Positions 12,021-26,313 are shown, counted from the stretch's first letter. The stretch is DNA of 64,000 bases from Diploscapter coronatus (GCA_964036155.1 OZ038423.1:17251249-17315248); one strand, 5' to 3'. A program made the numbers and translations. The notes: generated by a model from the sequence alone, not told the origin.

Positions 12021-14931
12021 CTAGTGAGATTTCTGATCTTTCGCTGGAATAGCAGAACTCTTACTGTCCTTTTTAGCTTTCTCGTCATCTGTATTGTCTT
12101 CACCCTCACTCTTCTTGGAAGCTCCCATGCTTTTCAGAGTTTTGATGTATTTACCCATTCCGGCTGTATGTTTTGTGTTGTTTCCCTCTTCTTCGCTGCT
12201 ATCATTTTGACTTCCTTTCCTGCTGGCTTGAATTGTGGCATTGGTTTTCTTGTCATCTGATAATGAGTACTGCTGTGAATAACGATATCGAGCTGCCATC
12301 GCTCTGAAATGCCCCATTTGAAATGAAGATAACCCGTTGTTGTCATCAAGAGATTGCCTCAAAGATTTGTAGGCGTTACCAGCTTTCTTTTTCAAATGTT
12401 CTCTAACCTAAGAGTACAGTGGCAAGTACGAAATTTGTGATAATCTCTTTATGATAACCACGGGAGACCGTTCGAGAATAATGAATGTCAAAAATTTTCA
12501 TGATCGAACCTGTAGACGACACAACAGTTGCTGAAATTAGTAGAAATAACTATTTTCTATTTTGATTGGACCCACTTCTCACTGCATTGAACATATCCAG
12601 GCAGACATCGGCACATATCATCAGTTAAAATGCAAGGTACAATTAATGATAGATGCTTTTTCTCAAGACATGAAGAATGACATTCCGGTTGACATTCTTG
12701 ATTAGCGAGACAATTTTTGTATAATTGAAAATATCCCTATACCTGAGGGGCAGATTTTGACTTCCGGGATGGAAGTTGTGGTGCCCGATTCAGTAGGGGC
12801 CTTCATCAGAATGAGAGGAAATTTGTCCATGCAGGCAGGTGTGCAATAGGGCTGGCAGAAATGGTGACATCCTCGAAGCGGCATTCGACGGAACTAAAGA
12901 TTTGTTACAATAATGTGAATGATAGAGTCCTTATGTCTGACTTGTCGATTCGGCATTGCCACTGGTACTTCAGGCTCAACCATATCTGCTGGTGTCAGAG
13001 AGTCCATGAATCTACCAACTATTTCATTGTAGCGCTAAAACCTACTTTGTTAGCTCTGAAACTTATCAATAGAATAATGAAGCAAATGAACTTCTCCTAA
13101 ATTTATTTAGAAACTTACAAGTGAGGTTTTTGATCTAAGATCCGACTTTTCGAATGGGAACAAGTGGAATCTACCAAATTAACCTCGTGATTACGAGTGT
13201 GCAAAACTTTTCTGCTATGAAGTACTTTCATTTGCCAAAAAGTAGCATAAGTTTTACAAAAGTGGGAGCTCGTGAAGAAAATTAGTTAAGGGCGTATCTA
13301 CTGCGCTACTTCACCGCAATAGTCTTCCAGTATTTCTGGCTTTGCCATTTGCTGCTTTGCTATAAAGTGAGCGACTGAATAGAGAGGCGAAGGCAGCGGA
13401 TGGATGGTAAAAGCGAATAATGCGAGGGAACTAGCGTGTCGAAAAAAGTGACAAACGCAGGGGAAATTGCGTACCACTCTTTCCACTGTGCCCTGCTGAC
13501 TAATTTTCTCAGCGTCCTAGTCTCCCTCTTTGCACGTAGTCGTGACGCGCATTTTTCGCAAGGCGCTTTTTAATACACGAACTCTCACTTAATTTGACCG
13601 ATACAATACATCAAAAGTTTAACGTTTAGCATTTATTTCGAATTTCACCGTTTAAGTTAATCATTATAGTTAAATGCTGTTCGAAAAGTAGACCAGGTTT
13701 CTCTCAGATTTGAACAAGATCTTTCAATACGTTTTCGATTTCGAAAATCTCGAACTTAGTTTTCGAAGATTTCTGCTGAGTCCAAAGCTCAAATTTTGCA
13801 TCCCTCGTAATTGGCGATAATTGCATTTCAATTTTTTGTGGATCATTTTGCCATGGTAAAATAAGATATCTTTTCCTGACTTACTCGTAGACACCTTGGA
13901 GAACATCGTGTTGGACGACAAGCTTTCACGCAAGTCGGATTTGTTCCAGAGGGTGGTGGTTGTGATGCAAGGGCTCGATAAAATGGGGGATAGGAAGGAG
14001 AAATTGAATAGAGCGAAGTGGAATAGTCGGGAGCAAGTCTGTAAGGAGGATGGGCTGATGGCGACCAGGCAGCAGACGAAGGAGAGGATCTGAGTCCGGC
14101 TAGGTTAGCGAAGTAATCCACTACTGCTGCCAGTCGATCGTCGTAATGATCATCCTTATTTGATGGAAATTAAAAGAAACTATTTACTTGCAGAGGTTAC
14201 CTGTAGCTGTGAAGTATTGAACGAAGTAGTTAGTAAATTGGACTGCTGAATATATAAAGTCCATTGTATTGAACGATACAACAGCACACAAGAATTTGGA
14301 ACAAATTAAATATAGAATTTTTCATTTTCATGAATTAGCCGGTAATAATTTTCACAATAATTGACATTCATTATTATTGGCGAGAGGATGAAGTTTTACG
14401 ACACTAAATTCATATTCTTTTTCTACTGGGATAGGTAAATCAATAAACCCGAGAAGTTCGAAACATCACTATGTATTCTCTAAATATTTCCAGGACTTTA
14501 ATCGGATTTGATTTATTCAGGGAGAACTGTAAAAAGTTCTCTTAATTTTCATTGTGAATTATCCGCCTTTTCACAAATCTGAGCGTTTTCGATAAAATAG
14601 CTCCTCTTTCAAAATAAACCAAACCTAGTTGAAACACTTGAGATATTTAGGGAATATAATGGAGGATATATTTGTAAGATTTCAGTCCGATTCGTTCAGC
14701 CTAGCGCTGTATAATAATTACAAATTTAGTGTTGCAAGACTTTTTCCTAAATCCTAATATAACCAATTATACAAAATTCCGAAGAAAATATTTAGGTGAA
14801 AATTAAATATGAAGTATTTGAAAAATTATGCACTGTTCCAAAATGTTGTGCGCCAATGTATGCTGCAAATGACTCACTTGGTCAGGAGAATTGCCGTGAG
14901 CAAGAGGTGGAAGGAGGAAAAATATTAACAT
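12021..14931 (-). CDS. secreted protein with repeated CxxxC clusters, nematode type
   Basis: Eight exons in one phase give about 381 residues: 14931-14878, 14245-14201, 14154-13885, 13034-12942, 12893-12743, 12696-12572, 12530-12510 and 12407-12021. Residues 1-14 (MLIFFLLPPLAHGN) are a signal peptide. Three cysteine clusters follow: CVKACRPTRCSPRC (about 107-120), CHHFCQPYCTPAC (about 163-175) and CQPECHSSC (about 206-214), then CRCLPGYVQC. The tail is a hydrophilic Lys/Ser/Glu-rich region. The CxxxCxxxCxxxC spacing is typical of worm secreted proteins that I know only as uncharacterised. The first six exons are well supported. The 21-nt exon 12510-12530 and its TGG|GTCCAA donor partner are less certain; without them exon six would end at a stop at once (SEKWVQSK) and 12021-12407 would belong to another transcript. 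Function unknown. Confidence 0.55.
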
Positions 14932-17900
14932 TTTATCATTCGGTGTATGAATTTGGAAGCTGACCAGTGGAAATTCGATATTGAATTAGTCTGTAGGTAG
15001 AACGGAAAACTTCTAGAAAGGAAGAAAGAAATGGCTAGAGATAGAAGCTGAAAGCGAATGAGAAAGAAAAGGGATGAGTCGTGAAAGAACTGTCAAATGG
15101 AATATTGCATTGCACATCTCGCTCAACATTGAGCTCGTTTTTTGAGGATAAATAAAGCATCTAATAATCTCCTTCAGCATTTTATAATCATTCAGTCGTC
15201 TAATTTCGTGTAGTTTGATATTCATATGGTGTAGCCATATTTTTATTGCTCTATTCCCAAGACGCTTCCAATAACGGAAAAATTTCAAGTGGAATTACGA
15301 AATTCAAATACTTTTGGTAGATAAAAAAAAACTAATTTTTAATGCCTGAGTAAATGGGAATTTTCTTCAGAAATATAACTTTGAGTTTGAGTTGGGCAAT
15401 AATAAGCTTTATCTTCGTATTTGCATCATTCGTGTCTAATATTGCTCGTTGTCTGTTGCTCATCGACGAATTTCTTAATAATATCCCGTATGCGAGTCCT
15501 CCCCTGCATTCGGCCATTCGGCATTTCATCTTCTCATTTTATATCTTTCGAATGCCGCTTCCTCTGCCCCACTTTACATATCATGTGCTTCTGGTCCTCT
15601 TTCAATCGAGCTATCCGAGATCTGTTAGATCGACCTCTTTATCCCCTCCCTTCTCTTCTCTATATCTCCCCCTCCCCTTCTCTATTTGCTTCTTTCTCTC
15701 TGGGTGTAATTTTTACACAATCACTTCTTCTGTGCTGCTCTTCTGCTCTTTGCCTCTTTGCGTCTCTTGTAGATCTCTTTGCTCACTTCGTAATCTTCGA
15801 TAATATTGAGAGTTTAGAAGAAGAGGATAGATATCGATTATGTATCTGAAAGATGAGAGATTGTCAGATTTGAGAGGAGGAAAGAATGGAAGAAGGGAAA
15901 AAGATGGATGGGCTGAATAGATTTAGACAGAACAGCAGAAGCGGCACACATGTGCGCACTCTGCTCGGACTCGCATACCATATAGTTTGGCTATAGACAT
16001 TCGGACATTTAGCATAGCATCCATCCATTTCTCCCTCTTTTTCCTCCCTTCCATCTTCAATCTTTTGAGCTTCATCGTTTCATTTCTTGGCCCTTCCTAG
16101 TTTTAATCCACCCGCATTAGGCAATGCCCTTCTTTCGAAGACACAGATTTCGCGGTTGGGACTCGCCTTTTCGGTTGATTTTCCGAAAAATTTCTAAAAA
16201 TGTCCTGCAACATCTCCGTTGTTCTTTTCGCGTTGGGTTCTTGTTAAACTCTCCAGAGTGTATGTGATTTGCTTGTTTTATTTGTCAATCCTGGAGTCCT
16301 CGAAAATGCTTGAGGTCCTCTAAAATCGCGCGAGCATTTCGCGTTTCGCGCAGCGGCTGCGTCGAAATTGCTCAATAATTTAGAGCTCTAGACAATTCTC
16401 GTCCATTGTTCGCCGTAGAGTTACAACAATAGAAGCCGGCCCGAAAAGGAGGTCTTGGACTTCAAAAGGAGGGAGGGAAGAGAGCAAGAAAGGAAGAGAG
16501 GGGAAAGACTTGCCTTATTCGGAATGAATGTCAGAATGGAGAAATGTGGATTGGCTTCATCAGATGGTGTATCTGTTGTTGAGCATACCACATGTCTTCC
16601 TCCCCTCCTTCTCCTCGCCAGACCATCCCCTTCATTCCTTTCCTTCCCTTCTTCATTTTTTATCTACTCCATGCTATGTTGGTTCAGCAGCTCATTTCTA
16701 TCCTATCCAATCAATTTCAGCTTGCAGTTTTTAGTCGTTGCTTTTTCTATTTTTCCTGCTTACTGCTTTTGTGTCCTCGGATTTTCATTTCAACCTCTAT
16801 TCTTTCACCCTTTCATCTTCAAATCCACGTATCAGTTCCATTGCGCAGGTGTATTTTGCTCTATCGTACTCTCTAAATTCTGTTTCCGTTTCAACGTTTC
16901 AATCAGGCAAACGTGGTTTGATAGTCTCTAAAAATACATATTTGTTATCTGAGCTGTCAAAAATAATTGATTTCTGCAGTATTTCATGCATCAAAATTCA
17001 TCTTTTCTCACTCGTGAACTATCATCTGGGTGTGCTTTATTTTTCTGTGTTTTTCACTGCTTCGACTCATCGCGTCTTGTGTCATTTCACAGTCAGACGA
17101 TGCGCCAAGTGGCAAGTTGTGTGAATTCACGAGGAGAGGTGCTGTAAATGAGATGGAAGGGCAGCTGTTGGGCTGTTGAGGGAAGGGAGGGAGGAACAGT
17201 TGCTGCAGTCCTTCAGTCAAAGGGGGAAGATAGCAACTGCCTGCGCAGATCCTCTCGCGAGCTGTGCACTGCGAGCTGTGCCAGGCCCCCTTCCCTTTTC
17301 TCCTTCTCAATTAGCCCCGTTTATTTCACATTCCGACCATCCAGCGTCCAATCAATTCCTCATTCACCCCGTTTCCTGTCTGTTCTCTATCGAAGGTCAT
17401 CCGGCATCAGTTTCCTGTCCCTTCATCAATCCCCGATCAGCTTCCTCGGCACTTCATTCCTCCCTTTCCCATCCTGCCGTTTTCAGTCTTGTAGTTCTGC
17501 ATTCGAGAGTGGTCGAAATCGAATTGTTCGAGTGCCCGAGCGGCTAAATGTCCTCTCCTGCCTCCCCTCTCCTCCCTCAGACTTCTCTGCTCAATCCTAA
17601 CCCTCCCTCCAATTCAATCACTCCAATTCACTGCTCGTTTTGTTTCGAGCGCTCTTTTTCAAATTTCTAGTTTCAACTTTTTCTTATCTTCTTTCAGAAG
17701 CATTTGGGCAACTGCCTGATGTTATATTGTGAGATGTGATTTTCGAATCTTTCTTTAAAAGCAGACGTCAAGCTGTGGGTACTTCTTTAGTGGCATTCTG
17801 TACCTTGCATCATAATTATGCGTTTTCGTTCGGAATTCTACCTCGCATTGTAGAGCTAGAACAAGGAGAGTTTTGATCTCCTGCATTGAAGCGAATTTCT

Positions 17901-20815
17901 TTGAAGTATTCAGATTTAGCTATTTATTACGAATTACCTCTGTAATATGCAGGTTTCAATCTGTAATTTTCTCCGCCTACTTGAATTCGCGTGGGATGCT
18001 TGATATGTTGTGTGACTGATTTGCAATTAGAGCTATATTAGTCGTGCATAATTGAAGGTTTGGAGGAAATATCAATAGGGCCTTACATTCAGGTGCGAAA
18101 ATTGTAAACGAAATAGATTGAACAGTCAGTGACTGTAGATTCCAACAACTCCATGGATCTCTTCTCCTCTCCTTGTGCATATTCTTTCTTAGCATTTATC
18201 TTTTCCACTCCACTCTCTATTTCATCTCGCCTTTTTGGCAATGAGTTTCTCCGTCCCTAGGCGATTCTGTCTATCACTCTTTTTGGTTGTCTCTTCTGAT
18301 TCGACTCACTCGTCACTTATTAAAATAGCTTCCATGAAATCGTGCATATTTTTAACCAGCTTTATTTCGTTTATTTCAAAAGCACAATTTATAAGAAAAT
18401 CTATTACTTTTTAATCTTCATTAGGTATAAGTTAACTATCAATGTCTAAAATAGTTAATGAGGTAAAAAACCTCGAATATTATCAAAGGGCATAGAGTTT
18501 ACCTTTCTGCTAAATATTGAGATTTCTTTTTAGAGCGCGTTTATATTTTGCTCGCGAATATCTATCTAAACAATTAGTGTTTTTGTTGAGTTTGCCTGTT
18601 TGTTTGCCTGCCCAAGCTTAGATGTCTATGATAGGTTTGACTGACCCTCATGAGTTATAATGTATGGCTGAAAAGGTAATTTGTTGTCGACGTGCAACGT
18701 AAAAATTTGATCGATTTAGAAAACAATCTTTTAAAATGATAATCACACCAACTCCTAACTCCCTTGAAGTGATAACTACGGTGCTCTTCTCCATTCTCCA
18801 TCAGCAATCAGTCCAATCATTTTGTGCAGTCATCTTTTGTCGACTCAATCGTCGTCCAGCTGATCTGATTTTCTTTTGCCCTCCCCATTTTCCCACTCTC
18901 TTTGTTTGTCTTCACTCCATCACTTCTTCTTCTCCTCTCCTTCCTTTCTTCGTCTTCAGTTTTCATGCAACTGGACCTGCTTTCTTCCACTCTTCCACTG
19001 TCTGTCTTCATCGTTTTCCTTCCACATTTGATGTCTTTCTTTCCGCTTTCCATATGAATTCTTTCCTCTGATCGATGTGATAGCAGATGGAATCATTGTG
19101 GCAGACTGACAGACAGGAGACAATCATTAGAGGAAGGGCGAATGATAGTAGAATCTAACGCCTGATTCGGCATTTCGCCAACCCCTTGATTTGTGACCCG
19201 CTTACTTTAATACGTTAGTTGTGCAGCCGTTTTTAGTAATTCTTGTAAATTTGGAATAACTCTTTTGGTCCAAATGATGGTTTCCTCAGGGGAAGTGAAA
19301 AGCATGCATTTGTAATAATCGTGCGCTTCATCTAGCCTTTGCCCCTTTCCCTTGTCCCCTCAGCCTGCATCATCCCCTTCCTTTCTAATTCATGCAGTTG
19401 CTTTCATTCTCTCATTCTCGGCACAGTTCCCCTTTCCTCCTTCCCAAATTCCGTTCTTTCAGAACGCATCACCAGTGCTAAAATCTCGTGAATTACTCGA
19501 AACCTCGAAAGTCTTGCGCTAATTTTTGCGCTCTTCGTTATTTTACGCTAAATGTGACATCTCGACATTGTTGTGGAGGAGTAATGTGAATAATGCGATG
19601 TGTTTTCTCCTCTTTCTTTGTTCGTCCCCTTGCCTTCCAAACAGTAACAGCTTCCTTCCTCCCCACTGATCTGCATTGATTTGCAGTCAGTCAGTTTGTT
19701 GTTGTATTGCCTGCCATTTCTCTTGATGCCTCCGGCTATATTTCCATCGCCCTTTCACCTCTCTAGCCCCTTATTCCATTATCTCTTCTTATCTCCTCTT
19801 TGCAGATTGCAGCCTTTCTGTCCCTGTCTCTGCTTTCATTTCTGATCAGCTTTCCCTTTGCTTCATTGATTTTTCGAAATGTTGAGAACTCGATGTCTTT
19901 GTTTTTTTCACGCCACAACAGGATGTCGTACACATCTTGCATCTCTCCTCTCCTATGCTCCGCCTTCTCCTTTTTCGTCTGCCAATTGTAAGTGTTATTT
20001 CGCTTAGGCAGATAGCATACGCTCTCGCAGAAACGAAAAAGAAAAAAGGGGATGAAGGGAGTAGCATTGGAAAAGAAAGGCGGGGCTCGTGCAAAGGCGA
20101 GTTGTAGAGAGTGCGTAACATCCTCGTTGTGGCGTGAAAATAATAGCACATGCGTGAAATTCAGATGTTGAAACTTATTCGATCCTCTCGAAGTTTCTAG
20201 CCGTCATTCTATGCTTATCGATTAGCGAGTCGATTGCCTATTGTTGCATCATAAGTCATAAGTGAGCAAATCCGGCTGGAGCATTGCCTAGTCTGCTGTT
20301 GGCGTCCGCGTCCTGCCCACTCTTTCCCTCCCCCTTCTCTTCTCTCTCCTTCTTATTCCCTCATTCCGACCAGCTTCTGCTCTGCAGCATTCAGCTTTGT
20401 ATCGCAAACAGTCTCTATCTCTTTCTTATCCCCTCTCAGTCTCCCCTCGTTTCTATGATTATCTCTATCAAGTGCACTTTGACATTTCTCCAACATATCA
20501 GCCCTCAAATTCATGCATTTTCCCGTCTAATGTCTGTATGTTTATTGGAATTCACCATCTCCGTCTCTGCTTCCAATGCAGCTCTTTATGACAAACCAAT
20601 CGATATTTTCCTCAGTCGTCTTTCTGTCAGTCAGTTCAGAATGTTGAATGTTTACACTTCATGAAGTGGTGATGCAATCATATTCTCATTCCCATCCTCT
20701 TCTCGGCTTTTCTTCGCGCCAAAATCGCCATCTTCTCGCTTTCCCATCATTTTATCATTTCTCGCTTTTCGTTGCATACGAGTGATTGTGTCAAATCAAT
20801 GAATTGGATTGCAGA
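14932..20815. other. gene-poor, pyrimidine-rich intergenic region
   Basis: This 5.9-kb region lies between the divergent cysteine-rich gene and the SUP-12-like gene, so it may hold promoter elements for both. It has long C/T-rich tracts (for example 15600-15720, 16590-16680, 18850-18960 and 20290-20420), which make open frames full of Ser, Phe, Leu and Pro. None shows a domain or a chain of splice-compatible exons. I found no RNA gene. Confidence 0.5.
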
Positions 20816-23800
20816 ATGTTGCCAACGACAGTCTATGGTAATCTGAATGACCCTCTTGTACAGGCAGCCGCAGTCGCTGCACTCGCTCAGTCTGCACAAC
20901 AGCCTGCTGCCGCTACAGAAACTACCGGTAAGGAACATTCTCTTCCGTCATTTTTGAAAAGAAAAGACATTGAAAATCTAATCTTCATGAACATAGATGT
21001 TGAAATGAATATCGAAATTGTTACGAAATCGTGTTATTTCAAGATCTGTTAGGTTGGATTTGAAGAAAAAAGAAATTATTCCAATGCTAACATTCTTATT
21101 TCGAAGAGAAGTTTGACTTTTTCAAATGACGATTTGGATTCTTCGCAATGACGCGACTTGACAAAATTGTGTGTAAATCGAAAGAGCCTTTCTCTATCCT
21201 CTCCTATCACCACACATTACCTTGTCATGATGTTGCGTCACTGCGTTGTTGCCGGAAGAACCCAAATTAACTTTCAAATAGTGTCTAAATAGCACATGAA
21301 GACCAGTTAGATAAGTGGCTAGTTTGAAATAGTTTATGGATTTGGTTTAATTTAGTGAAAGTCAAGCTTCACAGTAACTTATGAACAGCATGGAATTCTT
21401 TTAGTTATTTACGATAGAAAAATCTTTCTACTTTATTCTACAAAGATTAAAAATTTTGTTCTAATGAACATTTGGCATCATTTAGCCTTGCACTTGTAAG
21501 AGAATTTTCGATTTTAGTTCTAATGCATTTTTAAAGAAATCAATAATGGCACTTTATTTAATCATTTTTCACACATCTGATGAATTTCAGTGAACGGTTC
21601 GAGAGACACAACATTCACAAAGATCTTCGTCGGTGGATTGCCATACCACACATCGGACAAGACGCTGCACGAGTATTTTGAGCAGTTCGGAGACATCGAG
21701 GAGGCCGTCGTTATCACGGATAGGCAGACTCAGAAGAGCAGGGGATATGGATTTGTGAGCCTTTCAATCGATTCATTTCTCTGCTTTTTATTTACGACTT
21801 TCCTGTGAGAAGCTCTCAAATTTCTGTAATCCATCCCTTTCCAAATTATCACTTCATTTTCAATGAAATCCTATCAGATTTGAGTTCTACTGTAATTTTA
21901 AAAATTCCGTTTCTCTTCATAAGCTTGTTGAAAGACCTGTAGCTTGGAATATCGATTCCTGGCTGTTTATAATTTGAAATGGAATTTGTTTTATAACCGA
22001 ATCTAAAATTTAAACATTTTCAAGTTAGATCAAAATCATAAATGACAGAAAAAAACTCACTAAAGCCGAAGTGTGAATCTGAAACCGAAGGTTGAAGATC
22101 CCTTTTCAATTTGGAAAACCGAAAATTAATTGAAGCGCCTTTCTGAGGTAAATTATCTTTTTGTCTCTGAAATCCCTATGTTTCACGAAGATCAAGCTTT
22201 CTAAAACTGTAACCTCATCAATTTCTCATTAATCCATCTCCATGCACTTCAATCTTCCCATCTCCAAATCTTCCATCTTGTGCACTCTTCCGTTCATATT
22301 TACTATGCTGTCTTTTTCCTTCCCTCCCTCTCCATTTTTCAGCATTGTGCATTTTTTCTCGCAATTCGCGAAGCGTCGAGCTGACAGTTTGTTTGCCTTT
22401 CTTTCTTTTGCTCCTTACCTGCTTCTGCCTTCTTCTGCCTCTCCATTTCCAGGCCAATCAATAGACCAAAACGTCCTAAATTTAAGTGGTCCAAAGAACC
22501 GAAAGAAGAAAAAACTTGAGAAATAAATGAATGAATTTCCAGGTGACGATGAAGGACAGAGCAGCTGCAGAGCGAGCCTGCAAGGACCCGAATCCGATCA
22601 TCGACGGTCGCAAAGCCAACGTCAATTTGGCCTATTTGGGAGCTAAGCCGAGAACCAACGTGCAGCTGGCTGGTGAGTGGATTTGATCTATTTGCATTGA
22701 TGATGAGTTGTTGAATGCATTATGATTCTGATTTGACTGACACTAAATTTAAGTCAATGATGAGACAAAGGTCCATTGTCTACTTCAAATTGAAGAAAAT
22801 GCTGACTAGTCTATATTTGAGAAAATTCCTAGTGGCGCCAAAAGTTTAGAACAATGCATGATATCTAAGATGACAAATTTCTAGATGTTTCATGAATCAA
22901 TTGGATGAAAACTTACGATTCATTCCCATTCGGTATCAGGTCTGAGCAGTATCATTTTCTTTGAATTATTTTAAAAATAAAATCATCAGTCGATCTATTT
23001 TGATAACTTCTTTTTTTGGAATAGATACCGACGTGTCCCACGTGTTCTACCGAAAGAATTATTCGAAATGTTTTGAACGGTGGTGTTTAACAAGTTCCTA
23101 GTTAATTTTAACGAAGATTATGTCACTCAGCCCAGGTCGGTATACAATCTCTAAGTCTAAAATATGATTATTGTTTTAGTAAAATCTAGATATGAGATAT
23201 TTCTAAAATTATTATTCATTGCGCTAAACTTTTGTGAGCCACTGCATATCGAAACTTGATGCAACATGCTATTAATTCACAAGGAGATTTCCACTTAGGA
23301 ACCCACAGATCTTGGTGCAACTTCTCTCATAGGAGTGTTCGATGATGCTGATCACTTTTATCACGTCAAAAAGTGCCTAATCGCATTCATAAGCCTGGAA
23401 TTTCGAGTTGAGGTCGATTTCTTCTTTTGGTTTAAAAATGTGTAAATTTGAATACATGATTTCATAGACAAAACAGCTCATTTCCCAAACAAAATACGAG
23501 TGAAAAATGCAAGAGATTTCAGGGTGTGATTAGGCACTTTTTGACTTCAGAATCATGATCAGCATCATCGAAAATCCCTATTTGAAAAGTTTTACCAAAA
23601 TCCATGAGTTTCTATTTGGGAGTCTCTCTTGCCATATGAACAAGCAATAGTCAATCCGAATTTTACATTACAGAACTGTAGACTCTCACAAAATTTTGTC
23701 TCGTAATTGATTTGAGTGAATTGTGGAGATGCATTGATTATTTCTATCATCATTCAATCTGACTCGATGTTTCAGCCCTGGCGAGTCAAGTCCATCTGCC

Positions 23801-26313
23801 ACTGCAGGCCCAGCTTCAGACCCTTCTGCCAACTCGCATCGGGTGAGTCTTCCCGTCCCCGTTTTTGTCCCAAACAATATCTCTTCTTTTCAATCAATTA
23901 TAGTCAACACATATCCAATTCCATGCGCATTCGATCAACTTGTAGGGCCCTCTGCAATCAGAAAGAGCATCTAATTGCTTTGTCCTAGTCACCTAGTCTC
24001 CTAGCCATTTCCCAGGGCGACAAGTCGATATTCCGAGGTTAATTTGCCGCGTGCAGTGTGTCAATTTGATGCTGATGATTTTATGCTGTGATTTATCATT
24101 ATCATTATCTTTATTTGAACATTTGATTTGAAGAAGCAATCAGAAAGTGCATACATTTTGAGTGCTGGGCGTGGCTTGTGGGAGTAGAGTATCAGAGTGG
24201 AAATGGCAGTGCAACAAAGTGGAAAGTGCATTTGTTCGGAATCGAGAATACATGCATATTCAAACAGTCCAAGCAGTCCATGCAGTTCAAGCAGCTCATC
24301 CAAATCTATCTCCCCTCCTTCCTTTTCTCTTCTTTCAGCTTTCTTCTATCCTATCACTTGGTTAACATCCAACATGACACACTCCTTCCTTCACTTTCAC
24401 TCGAGTGGCTGCTTCGTGCTCGAATGCACAATATTTATTTTTTCTTCCAAATCAGTTTCATTTCCATTTTCTGAAAAAAAAACAAAAACAAAAACAAAAT
24501 ATGACACGAGGCAACATTCTCGAAAATTCCCCCACTTACAAACTCAAAAACTGCGAAAATCATAGAGGATCAAAATGATATACAAATTATCATTATACAA
24601 GTGAAGCTGCGCGTATAAATAAGATTGAAGAGGAAAAATCTGACATAATATGCCAGGTCGTTTCATAATAGTGCGCAGATCTTCTTAATTTCGAGGTTAT
24701 TTATCATTTCAATCTTGCGAAGAAAATATTCAAGCTTTAGCAACTCAATAAATACGATTAGCATCAGAAAAATAAGCACAAAATTATGGAATGACCTAAA
24801 GACTAAAATGGTAGTTGACATAGAAGAATATGCGAGTGCAGTTGATTCGTTGGTGATTTTTTGATTCGATTCGAATTGACAACTGATTCGATTCCCTTGA
24901 TTCCTGGTTAACGCGCTCACTTTTCGACTTGATTTGTTCCTTTCAACAATCAACATTCAAACAGGCAGATTGGCAGACCGCGATTGTTTTAGTTGTGTCT
25001 AATTCTGCTGGCAGAGCTGTGCAGAGCGAGGCCTTCTGCGCCAGAATTGTAACAGATTTCCAACTGGTACTGAAAAGAAAATTTATTCTTTTAATTATCT
25101 GAGAATAGCTTATGATATTGTTGATTCGTCGCTGAATAATCTCTGATTTCGACTTTTATCTTGAAGAAGATGTATTTTTCAACTGAAACGACATCAACAG
25201 ACAGTATTACTGGGTTGTTGCATAAATTCTGTTCTTTTTTGAAGAATTTACTACTTTCTTGGAAGCTAATGAAGAACCCGAATGGGGGTTTCGCTATTAG
25301 TATCCCGTCGACTTTAGCTTTCATTCTATGCTATTCTTGGTTCCATCACTTCAAAGATTACTGTTAAACAACGAGCAAAGTAACAAATGAAGCCTTTTAG
25401 AAAATCACTCGTGAAAATTTTTGTAATGAAAGTTTTCGTATAGTTCTTTTACGATACTATTTAGTACATTTTCAAAGAAAAAAACGGACAGAACTTATGC
25501 AACAACCCAATACATAGAATTGCTTGCAGAATTTCTATGTGACACTATGGTTATCATTAATTTTCGAAAGATAACTGACAGAATAGCATTTTCATTTTAA
25601 TACCAGTTGGATAAGAATCAGAAGACCTCTCTGCGCAGTCTGCTTGAGGCATGTGTTCTTCTCGCATTTTGGGTGCTTTCCCAGTAAAATCGTTACAGTT
25701 CTTTTTTGTGAAGGCCTTATCATATTTTGATTCATCGATGATTTCACGTGCACTTGAATATGCTCGAGTGAAGTAGCGGCAGCTGAGTCATTGATCCACT
25801 TCCCCGCCTCCCATTCACATCTCCCTCTTTAACCGTAACAATTCCTTGCTTTGCCGGGAAGTGCCTGTCTGCCTCAGCTGCTGTCCTCCATCCGAGCTTC
25901 CCGCCTCTCCCCTCCATTCATCTGTTTCCTTGCAGTCTGCCGCAGCTCTACTATCCCACCTCGACAGCCCTAGTCAATCCCCTTCTGGCCCAGGCAACCA
26001 ACCCAGCAGGAGCTGCCCAGCCTACACTCATCGACTACAACGCTCTGGCGGCTGCAGTGGCCAACTCGCAGGCCTATGCCCTCCAGCCCCAAGGTAAGTG
26101 ACTCGATCGTGCGGATTTGCATATCAATGTGTTCAATTATCAGCTGGTCGACCTTTAGTAACGACGACGCAGGCAGCCCTGGACGGATATGGTTATGCGG
26201 CAGCTGCAGGCGCGGGATACAATCTGATGCCGCATGCGGGCGGACAGGCCATCGCTCTGCAGACCGCTCAGCTCGCTGCCGCTCAGCAGCAATTGGAACA
26301 TCAGAGAGTCTAA
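20816..26313 (+). CDS. sup-12: RBM24/RBM38-family RNA-binding protein (SUP-12 orthologue)
   Basis: Six exons, 20816-20927, 21591-21754, 22543-22672, 23776-23842, 25936-26093 and 26144-26313, give 266 residues with all phases matching. One RRM lies at about residues 42-117: RNP2 [16 protein letters not shown], then [16 protein letters not shown], then RNP1 RGYGFVTMKD, whose codons are split between exons 2 and 3, then the family's signature tail [18 protein letters not shown]. The rest is Ala/Gln/Pro-rich low complexity ([19 protein letters not shown]). RBM24/38 proteins and worm SUP-12 bind GU-rich RNA; SUP-12 controls muscle-specific splicing. The ATG follows ATTGCAG directly, so a spliced leader may join one base before it. 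The introns are long and hold at least two foldback elements. Confidence 0.95.
22830..23244. repeat. foldback element with AGTGGC ends
   Basis: The left end AGTGGCGCCAAAAGTTTAG at about 22831 is repeated inverted near 23244 (CTAAACTTTTGTGAGCCACT). The arms match over roughly 30 bp with a few differences. The ends resemble those of the larger element at 42650-43373, suggesting one family of non-autonomous DNA transposons. It lies in intron 3 of the SUP-12-like gene. Confidence 0.55.
23283..23632. repeat. foldback element, GATCAC / AAAAAGTGC family
   Basis: An inverted pair is clear at the inner arms: GATGATGCTGATCA near 23341 against TGATCAGCATCATC near 23560, and GTCAAAAAGTGCCTAATC near 23365 against GATTAGGCACTTTTTGAC near 23530. 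The outer arms pair more loosely out to about 23283 and 23632. The core is shared with the elements at 45985-46375 and 58328-58705. Confidence 0.6.

Noticed and set aside
15354..15849. Overlapping plus-strand open frames of about 145 residues
   Set aside because: They come from C/T-rich DNA, overlap each other in different frames and show only Ser/Phe/Leu-rich sequence with no domain or splice partners.
17520..17550. TTCGAGTGCCCGAGCGG, resembling a tRNA T-loop or D-arm
   Set aside because: No acceptor stem or cloverleaf could be formed around it. No tRNA was recognised anywhere in the window.
16455..17600. Cluster of plus-strand frames up to 158 residues
   Set aside because: Pyrimidine-rich background again; several frames are open at once, which marks composition rather than coding.
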